The notes under the pieces: model-generated
Seen by the model: only the letters and a program-made list of their open reading frames with translations
What the model was told of the DNA's origin: nothing
Databases searched by the model: none
In this document: piece after piece, positions 1 through 7,581 of the stretch
How the letters are laid out: each line of letters starts with the position of its first letter
Position numbering within the stretch: position 1 is the stretch's first letter
Translations under genes and position numbers: made by a program
Assembly: GCA_903911825.1 (NCBI GenBank)
Contig: CAIWFB010000121.1
Coordinates: 1 to 35,735 of the forward strand
Source of the DNA: an uncultured Verrucomicrobia subdivision 3 bacterium
GTDB taxonomy: Bacteria; Verrucomicrobiota; Verrucomicrobiia; Limisphaerales; UBA11358
Direction of reading: 5' to 3'
DNA: 35,735 nucleotides

Positions 1-133
1 CGACGCGGTAGCCTTCCTCGCGGAGGGCTTTGCAGGCTTGCGTGCCGGACTAGTCAAATTCGCAGGCTTGGCCGATAATAATCGGACCAGCGCCAATGAT
101 GAGGACAGAATGGATGTCGGTGCGCTTGGGCAT
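1..133 (-). pseudogene. carB: Carbamoyl-phosphate synthase large subunit, N-terminal fragment with in-frame stop
   Basis: Reading down from the ATG at 133-131 gives 44 residues that match the highly conserved CarB N-terminus: MPKRTDI, then the [14 protein letters not shown] nucleotide-binding loop, then SGTQACKALREEGYRV to the window edge. Codon 28 (bases 52-50), which is Tyr in CarB (CEFDYSG), is TAG here. The frame continues perfectly on both sides, so this is a single-base nonsense change or a sequencing error, not a frameshift. CarB makes carbamoyl phosphate for pyrimidine and arginine synthesis. The gene continues beyond the left edge, so its overall integrity cannot be judged. TAG serves as a normal stop elsewhere in the window (23769-23771, 33157-33159), which argues against general recoding. 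Confidence 0.8.
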
Positions 134-420
134 AAATCGAAACGTCAGCATGAAACACGAATCGCGGAACGAGTGAAAGAAAATTGCGGGCGGACGCAGG
201 AGTTTTTGGAAAAATGACGGAAAAATTTGCGCCGACCACCTCGTTTTCAGTAAACGCGTTCATTGTCGGATTCGTCGTGACGCGGATTCGTCAGCGCCGC
301 AGGAGCAACCGATTTGAGCTTGCCTTTTGGCCTGTTTTTTCAAGTTTATCGCGAGTTGGGGCTTAAAACCAATAACCATGCGGGGAAGAATTTTAGCCGC
401 TGCACTAAACAAAAACATCT
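134..420. other. Divergent intergenic region between carB and the DUF11 lipoprotein gene
   Basis: This 287-base gap must hold the divergent promoters of carB (minus) and the DUF11 lipoprotein (plus). It contains a short direct repeat (GGATTCGTC, twice near 268-292). I found no convincing -35/-10 pair, riboswitch fold or credible small gene; the short open frames here have no recognisable content. Confidence 0.4.
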
Positions 421-1932
421 ATGAAAGTTAATCTGAAACAAATCGTTACCGCCATGAGCTGCGTTGCGCTGCTCGCGGGTTGCGCTCAACAACAGCAACA
501 GGGCAAATATTCCGCTCCGGCGGCAACCAAGGCTAGCGCGCCAGCTCCGGCTAAATCCGGTTCTACCTCGGCCTATTTCCCCAGCGGCAAAGCTGAAGGC
601 AGCGGTCTGTTGATCGAAAAATCCGCGCCGGCTGAAGTCCTCGCGGGCCAAGCGTTTGATTACACTTACAAAGTCAGCAACTTGACCGACGCGACGCTCG
701 AAAACGTCGTCGTCAGCGACCGCGTCAGCGCAAACTTTGCGACGACTGATTCCGAACCCAAAGCCAGCAGCGCTAAAGACGGCAATGCGACTTGGAACCT
801 CGGCACGCTCGCTCCGAAAGAATCCAAGATCATCACCGTCAAAGGTGCGAGCGCTGAAGAAGGCGTCGTCACCACCTGCGGTTCCGCCACTTACAACCCG
901 GTTGCCTGCCAAGACATCCGCGTCGTGAAGGCGAACATCGCTTTGACCAAGACCGAACCGGCTGACGTCCTCATCTGCGACCCGATTCCGACCGTCATCA
1001 CGGTCAAGAACACGGGCAGCAGCGCGCTCTCCGGTGTGCAGATCGCCGACACGCTCCCCGCTGGCCTCACGGCGGACGGCAAGAGCAGCTTGAGCTTCGA
1101 CATCGGCACGCTCGCCCCCGGCGAAAGCAAAGAAGTCAAATACACGGCGGCCGCCTCGGCCACTGGCAAATTGGTCAACAATGCGAAAGTCACCTCCACG
1201 CAGGGCGTGACAGCAGAAGCTTCCGCCACCACCACGGTGCACCAACCGGTGCTCGCGATCACCTGCAAAGCCACGGAACAACAGTTCATGGGCCGCAAGT
1301 TTGACGTCTGCTACACCGTTTCCAACACCGGCGACGCCGCTGCTGCTGGCACCACGCTCGAAGTCGCGGTTCCCGCTGGCCTGACGGTTGTCTCCACCAC
1401 CGGCGACGCGAAAGCGGAAGCTGGCAAGATCGTCTGGAACTTGGGTTCCGTTGACGCGGCGGGTTCGCAGAACGTCTGCGCTACCTTCAGCAGCGCCACG
1501 GGCGGCACGTTCGCTTTCGCGGGCACGGCCAAAGGCGCTTGCGCTTCGGCAGTGAACACGAGCTGCGAAACCAAAGTCGTCGGCCTCGCGGCTATCTTGC
1601 TGGAAAAAGCGGACGATCCGGACCCCGTCGCGATTGGCGACACGACGACCTACACGGTCAAAGTCACCAACCAAGGTTCGGCTGATGACCATAACGTTCA
1701 GATCGTCGTGACCATCGCTCCTGAACTCACCCCGGTGAGCAGCGAAGGCGGCACGATTGACGGTCAAACGGTTACCTTCCCGGTTGTGCCGACGCTCGCT
1801 ACCAAGCAAGCCGTCACCTACAAGATCGTGGCTAAGGGCGTGAATGCGGGCGACGGTCACACGTCCTTCAAGCTCACGTCCGACGTGCTGAAGTCTGCCA
1901 TCACGGCGGAAGAATCCACCCACGTTTACTAA
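421..1932 (+). CDS. OmcB-like DUF11 repeat lipoprotein (503 aa)
   Basis: Predicted surface or periplasmic lipoprotein. Residues 1-21 form a lipoprotein signal ending in the lipobox LLAGC (Cys21), followed by a Gln run and an Ala/Pro/Ser-rich linker to about residue 60. The rest reads as four tandem DUF11-type Ig-like repeats (roughly 61-155, 170-265, 275-380, 388-495), each with the pattern of vulnerable Cys pairs and phrases such as TYTVKVTNQG and VTYKIVAKG. This architecture is that of the large cysteine-rich OmcB protein of Chlamydia and its verrucomicrobial relatives, thought to stabilise the envelope by disulfides. The last repeat is nearly identical to the C-terminus of the next gene. 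A strong intrinsic terminator follows directly, so it is probably a single-gene unit. The exact role is unknown. Confidence 0.85.
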   Translation: MKVNLKQIVTAMSCVALLAGCAQQQQQGKYSAPAATKASAPAPAKSGSTSAYFPSGKAEGSGLLIEKSAPAEVLAGQAFDYTYKVSNLTDATLENVVVSDRVSANFATTDSEPKASSAKDGNATWNLGTLAPKESKIITVKGASAEEGVVTTCGSATYNPVACQDIRVVKANIALTKTEPADVLICDPIPTVITVKNTGSSALSGVQIADTLPAGLTADGKSSLSFDIGTLAPGESKEVKYTAAASATGKLVNNAKVTSTQGVTAEASATTTVHQPVLAITCKATEQQFMGRKFDVCYTVSNTGDAAAAGTTLEVAVPAGLTVVSTTGDAKAEAGKIVWNLGSVDAAGSQNVCATFSSATGGTFAFAGTAKGACASAVNTSCETKVVGLAAILLEKADDPDPVAIGDTTTYTVKVTNQGSADDHNVQIVVTIAPELTPVSSEGGTIDGQTVTFPVVPTLATKQAVTYKIVAKGVNAGDGHTSFKLTSDVLKSAITAEESTHVY

Positions 1933-1949
1933 GCGATAAATTCTCACGA

Positions 1950-1979
1950 GGCCGCCGAAGCGATTCGGCGGCCTTTTTT
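1950..1979 (+). terminator. Rho-independent terminator of the DUF11 lipoprotein gene
   Basis: A perfect 10-bp GC-rich stem (1950-1959 with 1964-1973) closed by a GCGA tetraloop is followed by six T (1974-1979). It starts 18 bases after the stop codon. Confidence 0.93.
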
Positions 1980-2033
1980 GTTGCCCGAAAATTGAGTTGA
2001 AAATTCCCCCGCTCCGCCAAATCCTTTCCGGAC

Positions 2034-3197
2034 ATGAAATTCAGAACTCTGCTGTTCCTCGCGTTGACGCTCTGCTTGCCACTACTCGGCACCACCACCG
2101 CTCGCGCCGAACATCACACCGCCACGCGCCTCGGCAATCCCATCACCCGCTTCGCGCCGCCGATGTATACGCCCGCTGATCTGCGCGCGCGTTTCCGTGA
2201 CCCCAAATTGCATAACGACTTCATCGAAGTGCTCCGCCAATGGGGCTGGACCGGCGATCTCGAAGATTTCTTCGCCGCCGGTCTGACGAATGAAATCGTG
2301 GAATGGGAGATTCCCGTGGGCGACACGATGCCCTTCATGTCCACGCGCGAAGACGGCAAACCCATCTGCCTGCGCAACGTCACTTGGGCGGGCACCGCGC
2401 CCATCAAGGCGTATGCGTTCACCTTCAAATCCAAAGGCCGCAATTACCGCTGCATCACGCCCAAGCCGTGCAGCAATTTCTTCATCGTGGATCTCGGCGC
2501 AGAGCCCAAAGTGGAACTCGCGCTGGAATGTGATGTGCCCGATAAAGTCATCGTCGGCCGCACCGTCAAAGTCTGCCTGACCTTGCACAACATCGGCAAT
2601 ATTCCCGAACCGCTCGCGACGGTGACCCTGCCGATTCCGGAAAACGCCACGCCCGCCGCGATCACTGACGGCGGTGTGATCACAAACAACGCTATTCAAT
2701 GGAACCTCACGGATTTGCCCGCGAATGTCGCCAAACAGATTTGTGCCGTGTTCAACACCACGACTCCGGCGACGTTGAATTTCAACGCCTCGGCCAGCAG
2801 CGCCACCGTTCCCGCCGTGACCAGCGCGTGTGAAACCGAAGTGTTTGGCATCGCCGCCATCCTTCTGGAAAAAGCGGACGACCCCGATCCCGTGGCCGTG
2901 GGCGACACCACGACCTACACGGTGAAAGTCACGAACCAAGGCACAGCGGACGATGCGAACGTGCAGATCGTCGTCACCATCGCGCCGGAGTTGGCGCCCA
3001 CCAGCAGCGCGGAAGGCACGATTGAGGGTCAGACCGTGACGTTGCCGCTGATCCCCAAGCTCGCCGCCAAAGATTCCGTGACTTACAAAATCGTCGCCAA
3101 AGGCGTGAATGCCGGAGATGGCCACACGAAATTCACGCTCTCGTCTGACGTATTGAAATCGCCCATCAGTGCCGAAGAAAGCACCACGGTTTACTGA
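2034..3197 (+). CDS. Secreted DUF11 protein, paralogue of the upstream lipoprotein (387 aa)
   Basis: An N-terminal Sec signal peptide (about residues 1-24, cleavage after ARA) has no lipobox, unlike the upstream paralogue. Residues about 25-150 form a unique domain with a Cys pair (CITPKPC near 141). From about residue 158 to the end the protein aligns with repeats 3 and 4 of the upstream protein: an Ig-like DUF11 unit with paired Cys, then a final unit almost identical over more than 100 residues (ILLEKADDPDPVA, GVNAGDGHT, EESTTVY). Codon third positions differ widely between the copies, so the duplication is old and under protein-level constraint. Likely an envelope structural or binding protein; function not assigned. 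Confidence 0.83.
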   Translation: MKFRTLLFLALTLCLPLLGTTTARAEHHTATRLGNPITRFAPPMYTPADLRARFRDPKLHNDFIEVLRQWGWTGDLEDFFAAGLTNEIVEWEIPVGDTMPFMSTREDGKPICLRNVTWAGTAPIKAYAFTFKSKGRNYRCITPKPCSNFFIVDLGAEPKVELALECDVPDKVIVGRTVKVCLTLHNIGNIPEPLATVTLPIPENATPAAITDGGVITNNAIQWNLTDLPANVAKQICAVFNTTTPATLNFNASASSATVPAVTSACETEVFGIAAILLEKADDPDPVAVGDTTTYTVKVTNQGTADDANVQIVVTIAPELAPTSSAEGTIEGQTVTLPLIPKLAAKDSVTYKIVAKGVNAGDGHTKFTLSSDVLKSPISAEESTTVY

Positions 3198-3213
3198 AAT
3201 AAAATTCCCCTCA

Positions 3214-3249
3214 TCTGGCCGCTGAATTTTTAAGGCGGTCAGATTTTTT
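3214..3249 (+). terminator. Rho-independent terminator of the second DUF11 gene
   Basis: A 9-bp stem with one G-U pair (3214-3222 with 3235-3243) and a 12-base loop is followed by six T (3244-3249). The T tract directly touches the ATG of the next gene at 3250. Confidence 0.75.
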
Positions 3250-3837
3250 ATGTCCAAAAGTCACCACTCTCTTTTTACCGCGCTGGAAATTTTCCTGCTC
3301 GCGTTCGCGGTCGGCTGCACCACGGTGCGCGTGCCGGAAGCGCGTCAGAAATCGGAAGTGATTGCGCTGGCAGAAAAATTTCGCAGTCTCTCACCGCAAG
3401 TAGATTCCGCCGAAGCCGAGCGCACGGCGGATGCGGCGATTCGCTATCCGCTACAACTCGCGCGGCAATATCACGCCACGCGCCCGGCTGTCGTGAACAA
3501 CGTGCTCATCAACGCGGGGATCCACGAACGCGGGCTTTGTTTTCAGTGGGCGGATGATCTCACTGCCAAGCTCATGACACTACATTTGCGCACGCTGGAA
3601 TTGCATCGCGGCGTGGCCAAGCTTGGCACGAAGCACGAACACAGTTGCGTGGTGGTGACGGCGAGCGGCCGGAACTTTACGAACGGCCTCGCGCTGGATG
3701 CGTGGCGTTACGCGGGGAGATTACATTGGTCATCCGTGCTGACGGATGAATACGCGTGGCAGGAGGTGGATTTGATCCCGAGCTATCAGGCAGAATTACG
3801 CGCAGCAGCAGAAAAACTGGCGGCACAGCCCCAGTAA
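3250..3837 (+). CDS. Putative lipoprotein with Cys-His-Asp arrangement (195 aa)
   Basis: I do not recognise a named family. Residues 1-23 form a lipoprotein signal with the lipobox AVGC (Cys23). The mature part has an Arg/Glu-rich helical region followed by three conserved-looking blocks: GLCFQWADDL (Cys97), HEHSCVVVTA (His131) and LALDAWRYAG (Asp150). The order and spacing resemble papain-like Cys-His-Asp folds (transglutaminase or NlpC/P60 type), so a peptidase or amidase role is an inference. The ATG follows the poly-T tail of the preceding terminator with no room for a ribosome binding site. Either translation starts at this near-leaderless ATG or a non-ATG start such as the CTG at codon 12 is used. 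Confidence 0.72.
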   Translation: MSKSHHSLFTALEIFLLAFAVGCTTVRVPEARQKSEVIALAEKFRSLSPQVDSAEAERTADAAIRYPLQLARQYHATRPAVVNNVLINAGIHERGLCFQWADDLTAKLMTLHLRTLELHRGVAKLGTKHEHSCVVVTASGRNFTNGLALDAWRYAGRLHWSSVLTDEYAWQEVDLIPSYQAELRAAAEKLAAQPQ

Positions 3838-3857
3838 ATTGCCGCCGCGCCCGGAAA

Positions 3858-4016
3858 TTATTTTAGCACGACCCACAGCGCGTGGATGACGCCGGGCACC
3901 CAAAAGAATACGCACAAAATCAGATTGAGCAGCGTCGTTTTGACGGCGTTGGTCTTGAGATAAACTGCGAGCGGCGGCAACAGGAGGCAGAGGATGACGA
4001 GGAGTAATTTATTCAT
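3858..4016 (-). CDS. Pmp3/YqaE-family small membrane protein (52 aa)
   Basis: A short hydrophobic protein starting MNKLLLVILC, with two membrane segments (about 3-19 and 28-48) and the family features LPPLAVYL and LNLILCVFFWVPGVIHALWV. The usual Pmp3/UPF0057 length is about 50-55 aa, so the internal ATG at 4016 is preferred over the upstream in-frame start, which would add 12 non-hydrophobic residues. Pmp3 proteins affect membrane potential and salt or stress tolerance in yeast and plants; the bacterial role is less clear. It lies 59 bases downstream of ruvB on the same strand. Confidence 0.85.
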   Translation of the reverse strand: MNKLLLVILCLLLPPLAVYLKTNAVKTTLLNLILCVFFWVPGVIHALWVVLK

Positions 4017-4075
4017 GCCGCGCAGCGTAGAACTGGCGGGAAATTCTGGCAATCAAGAAAAACTTTCCCCGCTGG

Positions 4076-5089
4076 TTAAAACAACTTCGACTGATTAACC
4101 GACGGCTTCAATCCCAATTTCTGATAACTCAATTCCGTGGCGATGCGGCCTTGCGGGGTGCGGTTGAGATAGCCTTCCATGATCAGATACGGTTCGTAAA
4201 CTTCTTCAATCGTGTCGGGCTCTTCACCCACGGCGACGGCGAGTGAATTCACGCCCACCGGCCCGCCGCCGAATTTCACGATGATGGCTTCGAGAATGCG
4301 TTTGTCCATTTCGTCGAGCCCGTTCTCGTCAATCTCCAGCATCGCCAGCGCGCGGTCGGCGATGTCAGCCGTGATGCGGCCATCGCCGCGAATCTGCGCG
4401 TAATCGCGGACGCGACGCAAAAGATTGTTCACGATGCGCGGTGTGCCGCGACTGCGCCGAGCAATTTCGTGTGCGCCTTTATCTTCAATCTCAATGTTGA
4501 GCAGATGTGCGGAGCGGATGACGATTTTTGTGAGCTGATCGGATTGATAATAATCCAACCGTTCGCGGATAGGAAAGCGCGTGAGCAACGGCGCGGTGAG
4601 TAAACCACTGCGGGTCGTCGCGCCGATGAGCGTGAAACGCGGGAGATTCAAACGCACGCTGCGAGCGTTGGGGCCTTGATCGATGATGATGTCTAACTTG
4701 AAATCCTCCATCGCTGGATAGAGGTATTCCTCAATCGTCTTTTGCAGGCGATGGATTTCATCGATGAACAACACGTCGCCTTCTTCGAGATTCGTCAGCA
4801 AGCCGGCGAGGTCGCTGGCTTTTTCAATCGTGGGGCCGCTGGTGGCCTTCATGTTTGACCCCATCGCCTTGGCGAGAATGTTGGCGATGGTGGTTTTGCC
4901 CAAGCCGGGCGGGCCACTCAAGAGAATGTGATCCAATGCTTCACCGCGTTGTTGCGCGGCGGCGGTGGCGATCTCCAAGCGCTCCTTCACTTTGGCCTGA
5001 CCGGTGAAATCGGCAAAGAGCGACGGACGCAGCGTCATTTCCAGCGCAGCGTCGGGCTTGTTCAAAGTGGTCACAGGGCGTTCAGACAT
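4076..5089 (-). CDS. ruvB: Holliday junction branch migration ATPase RuvB (337 aa)
   Basis: RuvB is the hexameric AAA+ motor that, with RuvA, moves Holliday junctions during recombination repair. Visible features are an N-terminal [12 protein letters not shown] block, Walker A GPPGLGKT (59-66), Walker B FIDEIHRL (110-113 DEIH), the sensor 1 region LIGATTRSG, the arginine-finger region [10 protein letters not shown], and the C-terminal winged helix ending near [13 protein letters not shown]. Length is typical. The start at MSERPV (5089) is chosen over one 12 codons upstream because family members begin close to the conserved block. ruvA and ruvC are not in the window. It sits 68 bases downstream of the LysM gene. 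Confidence 0.96.
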   Translation of the reverse strand: MSERPVTTLNKPDAALEMTLRPSLFADFTGQAKVKERLEIATAAAQQRGEALDHILLSGPPGLGKTTIANILAKAMGSNMKATSGPTIEKASDLAGLLTNLEEGDVLFIDEIHRLQKTIEEYLYPAMEDFKLDIIIDQGPNARSVRLNLPRFTLIGATTRSGLLTAPLLTRFPIRERLDYYQSDQLTKIVIRSAHLLNIEIEDKGAHEIARRSRGTPRIVNNLLRRVRDYAQIRGDGRITADIADRALAMLEIDENGLDEMDKRILEAIIVKFGGGPVGVNSLAVAVGEEPDTIEEVYEPYLIMEGYLNRTPQGRIATELSYQKLGLKPSVNQSKLF

Positions 5090-5157
5090 CGCGGAAAGAT
5101 TGCGGCAGGGCGCCAGCAGCGGCAAGCGCGATTCCGTTCCGATTCTTGAGCGAAAAG

Positions 5158-5748
5158 CTATTTCGCCGCCGGATCGGGAATGAAGATGACTTTGCCAACG
5201 TAAAGTTTGTTCGGGTCGAGACCGGGATTGGCTTTGAGCACTTGGGCCGTGGTCACTTTCACACCTTGATCACGATAGGCTTTCACGATGAGGCCGAGCG
5301 AATCGCCCGCTTGCACTTTGTATTCGTGACCAACTTGGGGCGTGCCCGCAGCAGCGACGGGATCTTCAGAGACTTTCGGCGTGGTGTTTCTACGCGGTGT
5401 GACGGGCGCACCGGCGGCGACTTTGGCCAGCTTGTTGATGTTATCGAGAATCAATTCCCGATCGGCGGCGCGCTTGCGATCCACTTCCTGCAACTGCTCG
5501 GCAAGCTTCTTCAAATCGGCGCGGCTAGCATTATCCTCTTTGACTGTAGGCGTGTTGACCTTGTCGCTTACGGCCTCCAAATCATGCTTCAATTGAGCAA
5601 TTTCTTTGTCCTGCCGTCCCTGAGCCGCCAACACGTCTTGGATGACACCGCTCAATTTATCGATCTGCTGTTGCGTGGCGGTGTCTTGAGCAAAAGCAGG
5701 CAACGCGGTCAGTCCCGCGAGCAAAAGGCATAACGAAAGTCGTTTCAT
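5158..5748 (-). CDS. Secreted LysM domain protein with N-terminal coiled coil (196 aa)
   Basis: Signal peptide [20 protein letters not shown] (1-20) is followed by a heptad-rich helical region (about 24-105, Gln/Lys/Glu/Leu) that probably oligomerises. A short Pro/Thr/Ala linker leads to a C-terminal LysM domain (about 143-192) with [37 protein letters not shown]. LysM binds the N-acetylglucosamine backbone of peptidoglycan, so a periplasmic cell-wall-associated role is likely. The coiled coil plus C-terminal repeat plan recalls the trimerising N-terminus of CpoB/YbgF, but no TPR region is present. Same strand as the pyrophosphatase upstream and ruvB downstream. Confidence 0.85.
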   Translation of the reverse strand: MKRLSLCLLLAGLTALPAFAQDTATQQQIDKLSGVIQDVLAAQGRQDKEIAQLKHDLEAVSDKVNTPTVKEDNASRADLKKLAEQLQEVDRKRAADRELILDNINKLAKVAAGAPVTPRRNTTPKVSEDPVAAAGTPQVGHEYKVQAGDSLGLIVKAYRDQGVKVTTAQVLKANPGLDPNKLYVGKVIFIPDPAAK

Positions 5749-5808
5749 GCCCTAATGAAAAGCCGGTTTGCGGCTGGCGTCAAGTTGATGTGCGTTTCAA
5801 CTGCCGCC

Positions 5809-7485
5809 TCAACCCTTCACACCCTTTTCCGTTTCGCGCAGGCAATGCGTGAGATACGGCAAGAGTTGTTTCTTACGGGAGACGACGTCGCGCATCTCGT
5901 AGATGCCGGGTTCCAGGCGCGGATGCGTGATGCGCTTGATGAATTTCGCATCGCCGACGACGAGGAGCAGCGAGCATTGCGTGGTGACATCGGTGACCAG
6001 CAGCGAGGAAAAATGGTAGGCGCGCTGTTCGCGGTAGGCTTCCAATGCAGCGAGCAATTCATCTTTGCGCTTCCAGAATTGTTCGAAGCCGATCTCTTCG
6101 ATCTGCGCCACACTGAATTTGACGTTGTGCTCGGCGTATTCTTTGCAATCCGTGGTGATGGCTTGCGGTGCGGGCTTGAGCGTGAGGAGCGAGCCGGAGG
6201 CGAACAGTTTTTCCGTGAAGTCACGGGCATTGACGTTGGCGAGCTGCTCCAAGCGTTTCAAGATTTCCACATCACGCGCGGTCGTGGTAGGCGAAGTCAG
6301 ATTCAAGGTATCGGTGACCACGCCCGCCAACATGAGACCCGCGATGGCGCTCGGCAATTCCACCTGATTGCGGAAGAAACAATCCGCCACAATCGTGCAG
6401 GTGGAACCGACCGGCTCATTGCGAAAAAGAATCGGCTGCTGCGTGGCGAGCGCCCCGATGCGGTGATGGTCGATGATCTCGATGATCTCCACTTCGTCCG
6501 CGCCCTGCACGGCTTGGGAAAGTTCGTTGTGATCCACCAGAATCAATTTACGCGTGACGTTCTTCAAGAAGTCGGTCTTGGATAAAATGCCGATCATCTG
6601 GCCGTCACCATTCAGCACAGGGAATGCCTGATAGCCCGACGACGTCGCTTCTTCGCGCACAGCAGCAAGCGGCGCATGTTCGCGGAAGCAGAGAAATTCT
6701 TCGTTCAACACATGGCGCACCGCCACGGCGGCGCGGCAGAGCGAAGCGGTCGTGGCCGTATCGTGCGGTGAGGTGATGACGCTAACGCCGCGTTTCTGTG
6801 CGGCTTCCACCGTTTTGGCCTCGACAGAAATACCGCCGGTGACGATGAGCACGCGCACGCCTTCGCGGATGGCCACGTTCTGGATATCCCAGCGATCACC
6901 GACGACAACGCAGAGTTGTTCCGGGGGATATTTTTCCATGCGCGAAGCGAACGATTCCAAGCCCATCGCGCCGATCATCAGGATCAATTCTTCTTCGCGT
7001 TCCGACTCAAAGCCGAGCACCAATTCACCGTCCAACGTCTGCGCCAGACTGGTCAGCGATGAAACGACTTCGCGGGAATTGACGCCTTGCACACCGTTGC
7101 GGTTCACGGCGGGAAAGAGAAATTTACTCAACTTGAAAAGCGACAGCAGCCCGCGACATTTGTGGAGATCATCCATCACCGGCAGAATGCGGAGATTTTT
7201 TTCATCCATCATGCGTAACGCTTCCGCCGCCGTAGATTCAGGCCGCACACTCAAGATTTTCCGCTGCATCACGTCGGAGACTTTCGGCGAAACGTCCGCG
7301 ATAAATTTCGGTGCGGGCACGCCAAAACTTTTCAGCACGAAATCAATCCGGTCGTTAGTATCACCACAGCGCGCGGCCACGGCTTCAGGCATGCCGGTGC
7401 GGCGTTTGAATTCCGCGTAGGCAATCGCAGAACAGATCGCGTCCGTATCCGGATTGCGGTGGCCGATGACTAGAATTTCACTCAT
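5809..7485 (-). CDS. ppaC: Manganese-dependent inorganic pyrophosphatase with CBS-DRTGG-CBS insert (558 aa)
   Basis: Family II pyrophosphatase (DHH superfamily), hydrolysing PPi to phosphate in the cytosol. The DHH domain begins at GHRNPDTDAICSA (8-20), is split by a regulatory block (CBS 1 about 70-125, DRTGG-like about 130-240, CBS 2 about 255-306), then resumes with LVDHNE (316-321), IIDHHRIG (DHH 339-341) and GSTCTIVAD. The DHHA2 domain follows (KEYAEHN about 448-454, to the end). At 558 aa it matches the long, nucleotide-regulated CBS-PPases known from clostridia, in which AMP/ADP inhibit and ATP or diadenosine polyphosphates activate; regulation here is inferred by homology. The open frame extends 302 codons further upstream, but family conservation starts at the ATG at 7485. 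Confidence 0.93.
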   Translation of the reverse strand: MSEILVIGHRNPDTDAICSAIAYAEFKRRTGMPEAVAARCGDTNDRIDFVLKSFGVPAPKFIADVSPKVSDVMQRKILSVRPESTAAEALRMMDEKNLRILPVMDDLHKCRGLLSLFKLSKFLFPAVNRNGVQGVNSREVVSSLTSLAQTLDGELVLGFESEREEELILMIGAMGLESFASRMEKYPPEQLCVVVGDRWDIQNVAIREGVRVLIVTGGISVEAKTVEAAQKRGVSVITSPHDTATTASLCRAAVAVRHVLNEEFLCFREHAPLAAVREEATSSGYQAFPVLNGDGQMIGILSKTDFLKNVTRKLILVDHNELSQAVQGADEVEIIEIIDHHRIGALATQQPILFRNEPVGSTCTIVADCFFRNQVELPSAIAGLMLAGVVTDTLNLTSPTTTARDVEILKRLEQLANVNARDFTEKLFASGSLLTLKPAPQAITTDCKEYAEHNVKFSVAQIEEIGFEQFWKRKDELLAALEAYREQRAYHFSSLLVTDVTTQCSLLLVVGDAKFIKRITHPRLEPGIYEMRDVVSRKKQLLPYLTHCLRETEKGVKG

Positions 7486-7581
7486 ATAAACGTGCGCGGA
7501 GACTAACCAGAATTGGTGATGCCAGCAAGCGGAAGGCGGATTTGACTCACCGCCGCCAGCACCGCAACCTTTTCGCACCGC

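Noticed and set aside
1-133. General TAG recoding as a sense codon
   Set aside because: TAG ends at least two full-length genes in the window (gspF and the prenyl synthase), so a local event is far more likely.
346-1947. Long minus-strand open frame of 533 codons opposite the DUF11 lipoprotein gene
   Set aside because: It is Arg/Asp/Gly-rich shadow coding with no recognisable motif. The plus strand has a clear signal peptide and repeats.
5146-5733. 195-codon plus-strand frame opposite the LysM gene
   Set aside because: The minus strand has a signal peptide and a LysM domain; the plus frame has none.
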